From: Myxococcales bacterium
Lineage (GTDB): Bacteria > Myxococcota_A > UBA9160 > SMWR01
NCBI GenBank assembly: GCA_022561775.1
Contig: JADFQO010000004.1
Span: forward strand, 1 to 64,000
Direction: 5' to 3'
DNA length: 64,000 nt
The position numbers and the translations under genes are program-made. The notes beneath the pieces were generated by a model. It was not told the origin of the DNA. It ran no database searches and was given only the letters and a program-made list of their open reading frames with translations. Position 1 is the stretch's first letter; each line of letters begins with the position of its first letter. Shown in pieces: positions 35,838 through 44,059 of the stretch.

Positions 35838-36458
35838 TCAGTGCGGCGAAGCGGTCGAGCGACTGGTCTCGGCGGCGTCGAAGCGACGGAAGGCGCCGAG
35901 CCGCTCGCTCGCGCGCTCCGCCCACGCGTCGAAGACCCGCTCGAGTGAGCCCCCGTCGTCGGCCTCGCGGGCATCCTTGACCGCCGCCAATCGGGATCCC
36001 GAGACGGCATCGACCACCTCGATCGCAACCGAGGCGCCGCTCTTCGACAGGCGCGTGATCGCGGCCCGCACGCGCAGTGCCCCCGGCTGGGCGTTTTCGA
36101 CCGGATGGAACTCGAGCTGGAGCTGGTGTCGCAACGCGGCGGTGAAGTAACCGGCGAGGTGTTGCTGCTCCGAGGGCTCGATGCCGCCGTCCGCATTTTC
36201 GTCTCGGAACCACAGCGCGACGCGATCGACGACCACCTTGTCGTAGCGAGAGAAGTCGGTTTCCGGGTTGATGTAGACGAGCTGGGCCTGGCTGCCGCGC
36301 CCCGGCTGGAGTTGCGACTCGTTCTTCAGGAAGCCGGTGCCGCGGACTTCCTGCGCGGAGGCTGCGGTCGCGCAGACGAACAGCCCGTAGGCAAAGACAC
36401 CAAAGCCCGAAAGGCTTGGCGTGGACGCAGCCGTTCGCGACCGAGGGTCAGCCGACAC
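35838..36458 (-). CDS. DUF3313-family exported protein
   Basis: 206 residues, start overlapping the stop of the gene upstream by 11 nt. Signal peptide ending ASAQEV, no lipobox. DUF3313 features: GTGFLKNESQLQPGRGSQAQ, LVYINPETDFSRYDKVVVDR, LRVRAAITRLSKSGASVAIE, VVDAVSGSRLAAVKDAREAD and the closing FDAWAERASERLGAFRRF. A 70-bp piece of this gene (35958-36027) is found again in the scar at 25.8 kb. Function unknown; probably periplasmic. Confidence 0.8.
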   Translation of the reverse strand: MSADPRSRTAASTPSLSGFGVFAYGLFVCATAASAQEVRGTGFLKNESQLQPGRGSQAQLVYINPETDFSRYDKVVVDRVALWFRDENADGGIEPSEQQHLAGYFTAALRHQLQLEFHPVENAQPGALRVRAAITRLSKSGASVAIEVVDAVSGSRLAAVKDAREADDGGSLERVFDAWAERASERLGAFRRFDAAETSRSTASPH

Positions 36459-36771
36459 AGGTCCAAATGTAGTTCTTGAACAACTTGTTCAGCGCCTGCA
36501 TGCTGGCGCGTCTGGAGTCTGCGCAGATGTCGTCGAATTCGTATGCGATGTTCCTCGCGTTTCGCCGCAGGCAGCGCTCGATGGCGCCGCGGTTCACCTG
36601 GTACTGGCGTCCCCTGGATCCGCTCACGGCCGTCTCGATCAGATCGTAGACCGCGGGCTCCTTCTGGCCGGGGCCCAGGCGCTTCCATTCCTGGCAGCCG
36701 ATGGCCGCGGCAGGCGTTGCGAAGAGGATGAGCGCGAGTGAGACGAGCCTCGCAATCGATCGCAGCGGCAT
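36448..36771 (-). CDS. Small exported Cys-containing protein
   Basis: 107 residues; ATG 36771 with GGAGGG 4 nt upstream. A signal peptide (MPLRSIARLVSLALILFAT) ends at PAAAIGC. The mature part of ~80 residues has about four Cys (IGCQEW, ERCLRR, DDICADS, WTCVG) that could form two disulfides, and is helical and basic. No family recognised. It is co-transcribed with the DUF3313 gene downstream (11-nt overlap). Its leader and first codons are the second block of the 25.8-kb scar, so this pair was once present twice. Confidence 0.65.
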   Translation of the reverse strand: MPLRSIARLVSLALILFATPAAAIGCQEWKRLGPGQKEPAVYDLIETAVSGSRGRQYQVNRGAIERCLRRNARNIAYEFDDICADSRRASMQALNKLFKNYIWTCVG

Positions 36772-37074
36772 GGCGCCCTCCGGGAGTCCACCCCGATGAT
36801 AGCGAACGGCCAGGCGATCTGACGCATGCGCGGGGCGCGCGACTTGCATCGACCGGTTGAGCCTACCCCCAATTTGTCCAAACTTGGCTGACGGCTTACG
36901 CCTTCCTCTATTGTCGGTGATGTCCGGGTGTCCCCAATTGCGCTGTATGATGACAATGCCCCAGAGCGCCGCTAGCCACCGTAGCGATAGGGTTGCCCGG
37001 AGGACGTGCATGGGTGAGGTTCAACGCCAGGAGGAAAGCGGGAGTATGACACAGCGATTCGAGATCCGATTTTC
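36772..37074. other. Divergent intergenic region between DUF3313 pair and ion channel
   Basis: About 300 bp. The left 70 bp is the duplicated leader described above. No gene is evident apart from a possible 10-codon leader ORF at its right end. Confidence 0.4.
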
Positions 37075-37078
37075 GTGA
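37046..37078 (+). CDS. Possible 10-residue leader peptide ahead of the ion channel
   Basis: ATG 37046 follows AGGAGG (11 nt) and encodes MTQRFEIRFS. Its stop TGA overlaps the GTG start of the channel gene (GTGA). The channel GTG has no ribosome site of its own, so translation could depend on this short ORF. The ORF could also be chance. Confidence 0.3.
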   Translation: MTQRFEIRFS

Positions 37079-37968
37079 AGGCTTTAGCGTGGCTTCGTCC
37101 GAGGGGCCTTCCTGGTACGCCCGTCATTGTCTCGGGGTTCAGCGCCGCGCTCTGCCTGCTATTGCTCGCTTCACCGGTTGGCGTTCGGGGAAGCGTGAGT
37201 GATCCACCGGAAGCTGAGTCTCCCGCTGCCTGCTCGCAAGTGGATTATGGAACACCGGCTTCGACCGCGATGCGCGAGTCGGATGGGAACACCGTCACAG
37301 AGCCCCCCAATCCGAGTGGCCCGACCCTCGTGGGCGTGGGCTTCTTCGTGAATGACATCCGCGGAATCGATCCCGTACGAGACGAGTTCCAGTTTCGAGG
37401 TTATGTCCAAGTGCTCTGGTGCGATCCGCGGCTCGCCTTCGATCCGGAGGGTACGGGCCAGAAAGAACTCGTCTTTACGGGCGACCGGGTCGAGCAAGAG
37501 TTCAAACGAATGTGGTTCGCGTCGGGTTACCCAGTCAACAAGGTCGGTGAACTCAGCTTCACCGAACGCGTCTTGCGGATTCGCCATGATGGCACAGTAG
37601 TGCAGAGCATCAATATCAGCGTACCCCTGGCTACCCATTACGATCTTCGCCGATTCCCGCTCGACCGGCAGACCCTCGAGCTACAGGTGGAATCCTACTT
37701 GTGGAATCGCGACCAGCTTCAATTCGTTCACGACGAAACGATCAGCGGCTTCAACGATGGAATTTCCATACCCGAGTGGAACATCCAGGCAGTCAACGGC
37801 CACGTGAGCGAAGTCGCGGTGATGAGAAGCGACACGCCCTTCTCCCGTTACATCCTCGAGATCGAGATTACCCGCAAACCGGGCTTCTACCTCTGGAAGG
37901 TTTTCCTGCCCCTCGTGGTGATCGTGGCTCTGTCGTGGTCGGTTTTCTGGATGACCGATGACCGATGA
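37075..37968 (+). CDS. Pentameric ligand-gated ion channel, N-terminal part (ectodomain and TM1)
   Basis: 297 residues. A signal peptide precedes about 200 residues of the pLGIC ligand-binding domain: FFVNDIRGIDPVRDEFQFRG, YVQVLWCDPRLAF, and HYDLRRFPLDRQTLELQVES, the prokaryotic counterpart of the Cys-loop without the Cys pair. TM1 follows in FYLWKVFLPLVVIVALSWSV. The frame then ends at FWMTDDR-stop, where relatives continue directly into TM2. The cause is a 7-bp tandem duplication at 37953-37966. The remaining TM2-TM4 are encoded in the next frame. Family role: proton- or ligand-gated ion conduction (GLIC/ELIC relatives). As it stands the gene makes two pieces or none. Confidence 0.85.
   Translation: MKALAWLRPRGLPGTPVIVSGFSAALCLLLLASPVGVRGSVSDPPEAESPAACSQVDYGTPASTAMRESDGNTVTEPPNPSGPTLVGVGFFVNDIRGIDPVRDEFQFRGYVQVLWCDPRLAFDPEGTGQKELVFTGDRVEQEFKRMWFASGYPVNKVGELSFTERVLRIRHDGTVVQSINISVPLATHYDLRRFPLDRQTLELQVESYLWNRDQLQFVHDETISGFNDGISIPEWNIQAVNGHVSEVAVMRSDTPFSRYILEIEITRKPGFYLWKVFLPLVVIVALSWSVFWMTDDR
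37953..37966 (+). repeat. 7-bp tandem duplication GACCGAT x2 splitting the channel gene
   Basis: GACCGAT occurs at 37953-37959 and 37960-37966. Removing one unit joins ATG-ACC-GAT to GAG-CGA in frame and restores WMTDERFAG, the expected TM1-TM2 junction. The duplication is therefore the whole cause of the frameshift. Confidence 0.9.
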
Positions 37969-38257
37969 GCGATTCGCCGGTCGCAGTCGAATCTCTGCGA
38001 CGGGCGTACTCACCGTCGTCGCCTATCAGTTTGTCTTCGCCGAAAACCTGCCCCGCGTGGGCTACCTCACACTCCTCGATCAGGTCATGATCGGCTCGTT
38101 CGGCCTGCTGGCGGTGACGGTACTCGAGAGCCTGCTCGTGGATCGCGCAAACAGGCAAGATCCCGCGAAGGCGATCCAGATTGACCGCACCTCCCGTTGG
38201 CTCTTTCCCACGGTGTACGCGGCGATGCTGGCGACGATCGTGCTGTCCGCGGGTTAG
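37958..38257 (+). CDS. Pentameric ligand-gated ion channel, C-terminal part (TM2-TM4)
   Basis: 99 residues if started at the ATG at 37958, which overlaps the stop of the first part by 11 nt, allowing re-initiation. The sequence has TM2 (SATGVLTVVAYQFVFAENLP), the TM2-TM3 loop RVGYLTLLDQ, TM3 (MIGSFGLLAVTVLESLLVDR) and TM4 (WLFPTVYAAMLATIVLSAG). This is the complete pore-forming remainder of a GLIC-type channel. Whether it assembles with the first part is unknown. A sequencing or assembly error of 7 bp is the simplest alternative. Confidence 0.82.
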   Translation: MTDERFAGRSRISATGVLTVVAYQFVFAENLPRVGYLTLLDQVMIGSFGLLAVTVLESLLVDRANRQDPAKAIQIDRTSRWLFPTVYAAMLATIVLSAG

Positions 38258-38355
38258 CGCTGCGTCAGGCAGCCATCGAAAGATCCGTAGCAATCTAGGA
38301 TCTTGCCTGCTACACCCGCCGGACCCATCAATCGCAACCATAGGAGCCCGCCGCG

Positions 38356-39186
38356 ATGCGACTTCTGCGTCTTTTCCTTCCCATTCTTCTCGTGCTGCTC
38401 CCGGTTGCCTGTCAATCGTCTCGGACCCGCGGTGGCGGTGATCCATCTCCTGCTCCGATGCGCCTGCAGCGGATCCTCGATAGTGGAGAACTTCGGGTCG
38501 GGCTGTCGGGTAACCAACCTCCGCTGAACATGATCAACAAGAATGGAGAAATCGTCGGTCTGGAAGTCGACCTGATCGAGACGCTCGCTCAGTCGATGGG
38601 CCTGACCACGCGTTTCGTCGTCAAACCATTTTTCGATCTGATCCCCGCAATCGAACGCGGTGAGGTGGACGTCGTCATCTCGGGGATGACGATCACGCCC
38701 GAGCGCAACGCGCGCGTCGCATTTGTCGGCCCCTACTTCATTTCGGGCAAATCGGTGCTCACCAAATCGGAGGCGATCGCATCGGCCGAAAGCGCAGCGT
38801 TGCTCAACAATGCCGACCATCGATATGCCGTTCTGGCAGGTTCTACGAGCGAGACCTTCGTCGAGCGGGTGCTGCCGAAGGCCAAAAGCGTTCCCACGAA
38901 GGACTACGACACAGCGGTACAGATGGTTCTCGATGGTGAAGTGGAAGCGATGATCGCTGATTTTCCGATCTGCCAGCTTTCGGTTCTGCGTCATCCGGAA
39001 GCCAACCTATCGACATTGATGACACCATTCACGATAGAGCCGCTCGGGATCGCACTACCCGCCGATGATCCGCTGCTCGTGAATCTCTTCGAAAACTACC
39101 TGAATACACTCGAAAACACGGGACTTCTCCTCCAGTTCAAGGCGAAGTGGTTCTCCGACGGATCCTGGATATCCGAGCTTCCCTGA
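38356..39186 (+). CDS. Family 3 extracellular solute-binding lipoprotein
   Basis: 276 residues. Lipobox LLPVACQ (Cys19). The mature chain is a PBP type II amino-acid-binding fold: LQRILDSGELRVGLSGNQPP, LEVDLIETLAQSMGLTTRFV, LIPAIERGEVDVVISGMTIT, PERNARVAFVGPY and YAVLAGSTSETFVERVLPKA. The arginine and acidic contacts for an alpha-amino acid appear present. No ABC permease or ATPase follows; the neighbours are the split ion channel (98 nt upstream) and an M48 protease. A stand-alone binding lipoprotein beside a pLGIC suggests ligand delivery to the channel, which is inference. Confidence 0.88.
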   Translation: MRLLRLFLPILLVLLPVACQSSRTRGGGDPSPAPMRLQRILDSGELRVGLSGNQPPLNMINKNGEIVGLEVDLIETLAQSMGLTTRFVVKPFFDLIPAIERGEVDVVISGMTITPERNARVAFVGPYFISGKSVLTKSEAIASAESAALLNNADHRYAVLAGSTSETFVERVLPKAKSVPTKDYDTAVQMVLDGEVEAMIADFPICQLSVLRHPEANLSTLMTPFTIEPLGIALPADDPLLVNLFENYLNTLENTGLLLQFKAKWFSDGSWISELP

Positions 39187-39193
39187 TCGGGCC

Positions 39194-40645
39194 ATGTCTA
39201 TCCGTCGAACCCTCGCCAGGATCTCGATTTTCGCCACTGCGGTGGGGATCGTTCTCGTAGCGTGCTCGGGCACTGCGGAGTCCGGCGAGCGTAAGAAGCG
39301 GGACATCCTCCTCAGCGAAGTCGACGATGCTCGCATCGGCAGGGAGGCCGCGAAATCTATTCCCGCCCAGATGGGACTCTACGAAGATCCTGAGCTCGAA
39401 GACTACGTCAACAAGATCGGGCAGCGGCTGCTTCGCGGCGTGCCTCGCATGGGTTTCAACTACCAGTTCAAGATCGTCGATCAGGCCGAGCCGAACGCAT
39501 TCGCGCTGCCCGGTGGTTACATCTTCATCTCACGCGGTCTGTTGGCGCTCGCCAACAGCGAAGACGAACTCGCCAACGTGATGGGCCACGAGATCATTCA
39601 CTCCGCGCACAGGCATGCAGCGATGCAACAGGCTCTGGTCGGAACGGGCCCGCTCGCGATGCCGTGGGCCCGCGCGGCCAATATGGCCGCCTACAGTCGC
39701 GACATGGAACGCGACGCCGACAAAGGCGGCCAGCTCCTTGCCGCGGCCGCGGGCTACGATCCGATGGGAATGTCGACCTTCATGCGACAACTCGCTCAAC
39801 TCGAGCGAATTCGCATCGGCACCGTGCGACAGGCGCGGTTCATCGACTCCCACCCGGGTGCTGGGGAGCGCGCCGCCGTCAACGCGGCGCGTTCGCACGA
39901 AATTCGCCGAAAGAAGGTAGCCAGCCTCGGTGACACCCGGACCTCCTATCTACGCCGGCTCGATGGGCTGCCCGTGGGCCCGCGGCCCGAGGGCGGGGTC
40001 TTCGACGGTGACCGATTCCTGCAGCCCGACATGGATTTTCAACTCCGCTTCCCGCCGGGCTGGAACGTCTCCAATACGAACCAGGCGGTTGGAGCCGTAT
40101 CGCCCAAACGCGATGCGATGATCTTTTTGACGGCCGACCAGCCCGAAGGCGAACCCGAGCAAGCGGCGGCGGACTTCGTGATCAAGACGAGCCAGGAGTT
40201 CCCGGTCGAAGTCGCGAGATCCGGTCCCGTCAAAATTGGCCGGATCGACGCCTGGCGGCTACAGCTGGAGGGTAGTGGTCGCGCGCGCGGCGTGACCGCG
40301 AACGTGACGTTCATTCCGTATCGAGGCGCGACCTACCGAATCACCGGCGTGTCGCCATCGGCAGTAGCGAGAACCTACACGGGGCGCATGCTCAGCACGA
40401 TGCGCAGCTTTCGACCGCTCACTGACGAGCAGCGCGCAAAGATCACCGGAATGCGCATACACCTGGTGAGCGCGCGCGCGGGCGAGGAACTCGAAGAACT
40501 CGGGCGCCGGAGTGGCAACGCCTGGAACATCTCGACGATCGCCGCGTACAACGGTCTGTTCACCACCCACCGTTTCGAGGGCGGCGAGCTCGTCAAGACG
40601 ACCCGCACCGAGCCCTACCGCAGCCAAGCTCAGGTGCCGCGCTGA
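39194..40645 (+). CDS. M48-family metalloprotease lipoprotein
   Basis: 483 residues; starts 7 nt after the preceding stop. Lipobox LVACSG. The M48 core: GGYIFISRGLLALANSEDEL, zinc motif GHEIIHSAHRHA (His132, Glu133, His136) and third ligand Glu172 in SRDMERDAD. It resembles BepA/LoiP-type periplasmic proteases that survey outer-membrane protein assembly. The C-terminal ~220 residues form a separate beta domain (FQLRFPPGWNVSNTNQAVGA) and then a short LysM-like end (LVSARAGEELEELGRRSGNAW). It replaces the TPR domain of BepA. Likely co-transcribed with the binding lipoprotein. Confidence 0.9.
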   Translation: MSIRRTLARISIFATAVGIVLVACSGTAESGERKKRDILLSEVDDARIGREAAKSIPAQMGLYEDPELEDYVNKIGQRLLRGVPRMGFNYQFKIVDQAEPNAFALPGGYIFISRGLLALANSEDELANVMGHEIIHSAHRHAAMQQALVGTGPLAMPWARAANMAAYSRDMERDADKGGQLLAAAAGYDPMGMSTFMRQLAQLERIRIGTVRQARFIDSHPGAGERAAVNAARSHEIRRKKVASLGDTRTSYLRRLDGLPVGPRPEGGVFDGDRFLQPDMDFQLRFPPGWNVSNTNQAVGAVSPKRDAMIFLTADQPEGEPEQAAADFVIKTSQEFPVEVARSGPVKIGRIDAWRLQLEGSGRARGVTANVTFIPYRGATYRITGVSPSAVARTYTGRMLSTMRSFRPLTDEQRAKITGMRIHLVSARAGEELEELGRRSGNAWNISTIAAYNGLFTTHRFEGGELVKTTRTEPYRSQAQVPR

Positions 40646-40733
40646 GCGGAATCACAGACCGACCAGCGGCCCGAGGACGGTGAGCTGACGAGCGGGGATG
40701 CCCTCGAGAACCTGATCTGATTGACGATTATCG

Positions 40734-42410
40734 CTAGGCGTCGATCCGTCGGTACTTGATGCGGTGGGGCTGGTCGGCGTCCGCACCCAGTCGCCGTCTG
40801 CGGTCTTTTTCGTACTCATCGTAATTGCCCTCGAACCACTCGACGTGACTGTCTCCCTCGAACGCGAGGATGTGGGTCGCGATGCGGTCCAAAAACCAGC
40901 GGTCGTGCGAGATCACGACCACACAGCCCGAAAATCCGAGCAGCGCGTCTTCGAGCGCGCGCAACGTATCGACGTCGAGGTCGTTGGTGGGTTCGTCGAG
41001 CAACAGCACGTTGCCCTGCTGCTGCAGCACCTTCGCGAGGTGTACGCGGTTGCGCTCACCGCCGGATAGCAAGCCCACCTTCTTCTGCTGGTCGGCGCCC
41101 TTGAAGCCGAAGGAACTCACGTAGCCGCGCGAGCTGATCTCGCGGCGCCCGATCGAGATCCGCTCCTTTCCGTCGCTGATCTCCTCCCAGACGCTGCGCT
41201 CGGAGTCGAGCGATGCGCGGCTCTGGTCCACGTAGGCGATCGTGACCGTCTCGCCGAGTCGAAGCTCGCCCGAGTCCGGCTTCTCCTGGCCCACGATGAT
41301 CCGAAACAGCGTCGTCTTGCCCGCGCCATTGCCGCCGATCACACCGACGATGCCGCCGCGTGGCAGCGTAAAACTCAGCTCGTCGAACAGCAGGCGACCG
41401 TCGAAACCCTTGCTGACCTTGTCGGCCTCGACGACGACGTCCCCGAGGCGCGGGCCGGGCGGAATCAGGATCTCGACGGTTTCGGGCAGCCGCGACTGCT
41501 CCTCGGCGACGAGCGCCTCGTAGGCGTTGATGCGCGCCTTGCTCTTCGCCTGGCGGCCGCGCGGCGACATCCGAACCCACTCGAGTTCGCGCTCGAGGGT
41601 GCGGGCGCGCGCGCTCTTGTGCTTCTCCTCGGTCGTCAGCCGCTGCTGTTTCTGCTCGAGCCACTCGGAGTAGTTGCCCTTCCAGGGAATTCCGCGCCCG
41701 CGATCGAGTTCCAGGATCCAGCCCGCGGCGTTGTCGAGGAAGTAGCGGTCGTGGGTCACCGCGACGACGGTGCCCTTGTACTCCCGCAGGAAGCGCTCGA
41801 GCCATGCCACCGATTCGGCATCGAGGTGGTTGGTCGGCTCGTCGAGCAACAGCAGATCGGGTTTCTGCAACAGCAGGCGACACAGTGCCACGCGCCGCCG
41901 CTCGCCACCCGAGAGCGTTGAAACATCGGCGTCGCCCGGAGGAACGCGCAGTGCTTCCATCGCCACCTCGAGGGTACGATCGAGTTCCCAGGCGCCGATT
42001 GCGTCGATCTGGTCCTGCAGCTTCGACTGCTCTTCGAGCAGAGCGCCCATCGCGTCGTCGTCGAGGGGTTCGCCGAATCTGGCGCTGACCTCCTCGAAGC
42101 GCCGAAGCAGCGCACGGGTTTCCGCGACGCCTTCCTCGACGTTTCCCAGCACGTCCTTCGACTCGTCGAGTGCGGGTTCCTGCGGGAGGAATCCGACGCA
42201 GATACCCGGAGCGGGCTTCGCCTCGCCTTGGAAGTCGGTGTCGATCAGCGCCATGATCTTGAGCAGGCTGCTCTTGCCCGCGCCGTTGGCGCCGAGCACC
42301 CCGATCTTCGCACCCGGCAAGAACGCGAGGGTGATGTCCTCGAGGATCACCCGATCGGGCGGCACGACCTTCTTGAGGTCCTGCATGGTGAATACAAATT
42401 GATGAGCCAC
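40734..42410 (-). CDS. ettA: Energy-dependent translational throttle protein EttA (ABC-F)
   Basis: 558 residues, GTG start; E. coli EttA has 555. Two ABC cassettes: Walker A GANGAGKSS and GGNGAGKTT, signatures LSGGERRRV and LSGGERNRV, Walker B LLLLDEPTNHLD and VLLLDEPTNDLD. Between them lies the arm/linker with ELEWVRMSPRGRQAKSKARI, diagnostic of EttA. Known role: binds the ribosomal E site and gates the first elongation steps according to ATP/ADP ratio. A stand-alone core gene, convergent with the protease. Confidence 0.95.
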   Translation of the reverse strand: MAHQFVFTMQDLKKVVPPDRVILEDITLAFLPGAKIGVLGANGAGKSSLLKIMALIDTDFQGEAKPAPGICVGFLPQEPALDESKDVLGNVEEGVAETRALLRRFEEVSARFGEPLDDDAMGALLEEQSKLQDQIDAIGAWELDRTLEVAMEALRVPPGDADVSTLSGGERRRVALCRLLLQKPDLLLLDEPTNHLDAESVAWLERFLREYKGTVVAVTHDRYFLDNAAGWILELDRGRGIPWKGNYSEWLEQKQQRLTTEEKHKSARARTLERELEWVRMSPRGRQAKSKARINAYEALVAEEQSRLPETVEILIPPGPRLGDVVVEADKVSKGFDGRLLFDELSFTLPRGGIVGVIGGNGAGKTTLFRIIVGQEKPDSGELRLGETVTIAYVDQSRASLDSERSVWEEISDGKERISIGRREISSRGYVSSFGFKGADQQKKVGLLSGGERNRVHLAKVLQQQGNVLLLDEPTNDLDVDTLRALEDALLGFSGCVVVISHDRWFLDRIATHILAFEGDSHVEWFEGNYDEYEKDRRRRLGADADQPHRIKYRRIDA

Positions 42411-42467
42411 GCGGGCAGTGTAACGGCCGAATCCGCGCCGACCAGCTAGATCTTCGAAGCGCGCGGG

Positions 42468-42989
42468 TCAGCTGCGGTGGATCGGGAGTAACGCGACGAA
42501 GCAGGTGCCCTCTCCGGGACGGGAGCGCACCGTGAGCGTGCCGCTGTGCTCGTGGAGGATCTCGCAGGCGTCCGAGAGTCCGGACGCATCCTTCGGCTTC
42601 ACGCCATCGGGCGCGTCGCCCGATTCCCCCTCGGAGCCGAACGGATCGAAGATCTGCTCGAGCAGGTCCTCTGACATCCCGGGTCCGTTGTCGAGGATGC
42701 GAACGGCGACGAGGTCGCCATCGGGCTCGGTTTCGATTTCGATCACGCCACCGTCGACGCCGTCGAGGGATTCTCGGGCGTTGACGAGCAGGTTGCGGAT
42801 CGCCTGGACGAGGCGCTCGGGCGAGCCTTCGACGGGCGGAAGCGGATTGAAGAACGAGACGCGTAGCGCGATTCGCGCCTCGCCCTCGAGTTCCGCCAGC
42901 CGGATCGCATCGCGCGCGATCGCGTTGATGTCGACCGGAACCATCACGTCGCGGGGCCTCCGCGCAGCGCGGTCCAGGCCGGAAGCCAT
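42468..42989 (-). CDS. Orphan HATPase-domain protein (histidine kinase remnant)
   Basis: About 173 residues from ATG 42989 (TTG 43013 and ATG 42944 are alternatives; an in-frame stop lies just upstream). It has the kinase N-box (VQAIRNLLVNARESLDGV) and G1 (ILDNGPGMSEDLLEQIFDPF). The G2 region is degenerate (ASGLSDACEIL instead of a GLGL-type motif). The His-bearing dimerisation helix is missing. It may be the decayed 3' end of a sensor kinase, or a small ATPase-domain protein. Beside ettA and a methyltransferase, no partner regulator is seen. Confidence 0.6.
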   Translation of the reverse strand: MASGLDRAARRPRDVMVPVDINAIARDAIRLAELEGEARIALRVSFFNPLPPVEGSPERLVQAIRNLLVNARESLDGVDGGVIEIETEPDGDLVAVRILDNGPGMSEDLLEQIFDPFGSEGESGDAPDGVKPKDASGLSDACEILHEHSGTLTVRSRPGEGTCFVALLPIHRS

Positions 42990-43139
42990 GCGATCGCCTG
43001 CATCGGCCCCCAACCCAATTTCGAGGCGCCGTCACGTGCACGGGAACGCATGGAGCCGTTATCGGCGCCATCCATCGCGGTGTTGAGCCCGACATCGGCA
43101 CCCCCGGGGGCAAATCCGTTCCGACGCGCGCTGGCGCGC

Positions 43140-43967
43140 TCAGAAGGGCTCGGGGTCGGCCGGCAGGTCGCGGCCGGGCGCAATCAACGCCGTCATGTAA
43201 TTGCCGCGCGACCCGGGCACGAATCCGACCAACCAGCCCGCCACGGCGAAGACGCGCCGAACGGCCCGGTTGGGATGGCCGTTGAATCGCGAACTCATCC
43301 AGCCCAGCGTGAGTTCGAGCGAACTACCGGATTCGAGATAGAGGCTCTTGAGCGCGAATTCGAGTTGCTTGCGATCCCAGCGGTAGACGAAGTTGTCGCG
43401 CAGTTCGAGATTGCCGAGCTGGTTCGATTCGTAGACGCTGCTCAACCCCAACCTCCGCAGCAGCCAATCGAGCTGGCTGTCGTAGGGTTCGAGCACCAGC
43501 ACTGCTCCGCGGCAGACCCGCAGCATCTCGTAGAGGCCCTGCATGGGGCGGGCGAGATGGTGGAGCGACTCCTTGCAGAAGACCAGGTCGAAGGAACCCG
43601 AGACGTAGCTGAGTCTCTCACAGTTCTGTTTCTGATAGCGGACCCGCGGATCCGAAGACGCGATTTCGCGCAGCTCGTCGTCGGAATCGAGAATGCCCGT
43701 CAGGCGAATCTTGTCGAACGGATGCTCGATGAAACGCCGAGCCTCTCGATAGGTGGAACCGATCGAGAGCACCGTTCCGAGTCCGAGCCCCTGTTCCTCG
43801 CGCAGCACCCGGTAGCGCTCGATGGCGTGCTCGATCCCATAGCGGTGGAAATCCATGGTCGAATCGATGCGCAACAGGTCGCGCAGCGGCCTTCGATAGA
43901 CGCGCGTTCGATTGGCGCGAGCGCTCGCGACACCCTGCCCTTCGCTAACCGGGTTCACCTCCGCCAC
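43140..43967 (-). CDS. SAM-dependent methyltransferase, class I
   Basis: 275 residues. Motif I region VLSIGSTYREARRFIEH, acidic ILDSDDELRE, and the post-II SGSFDLVFCKESLHHLARP, where the HH replaces the usual EVLEH. A C-terminal hydrophobic stretch (FAVAGWLVGFVPGSRGNYMT) may touch the membrane. The divergent glycosyltransferase and a second methyltransferase nearby suggest a role in modification of a glycan or lipid. Substrate unknown. Confidence 0.72.
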   Translation of the reverse strand: MAEVNPVSEGQGVASARANRTRVYRRPLRDLLRIDSTMDFHRYGIEHAIERYRVLREEQGLGLGTVLSIGSTYREARRFIEHPFDKIRLTGILDSDDELREIASSDPRVRYQKQNCERLSYVSGSFDLVFCKESLHHLARPMQGLYEMLRVCRGAVLVLEPYDSQLDWLLRRLGLSSVYESNQLGNLELRDNFVYRWDRKQLEFALKSLYLESGSSLELTLGWMSSRFNGHPNRAVRRVFAVAGWLVGFVPGSRGNYMTALIAPGRDLPADPEPF

Positions 43968-44059
43968 CCCCCGCTTCCGAACACGCGCCGATCACACAGT
44001 TGATACCACGCGCAGCGCTGGTTTGCGCTATGCGTTGCACACAGGGGGTTCCCGGCTCG

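Noticed and set aside
41056-43113. Long leftward frame in another phase over ettA
   Set aside because: Arg/Pro/Gly-rich composition typical of a shadow frame; EttA is unmistakable in the true phase.
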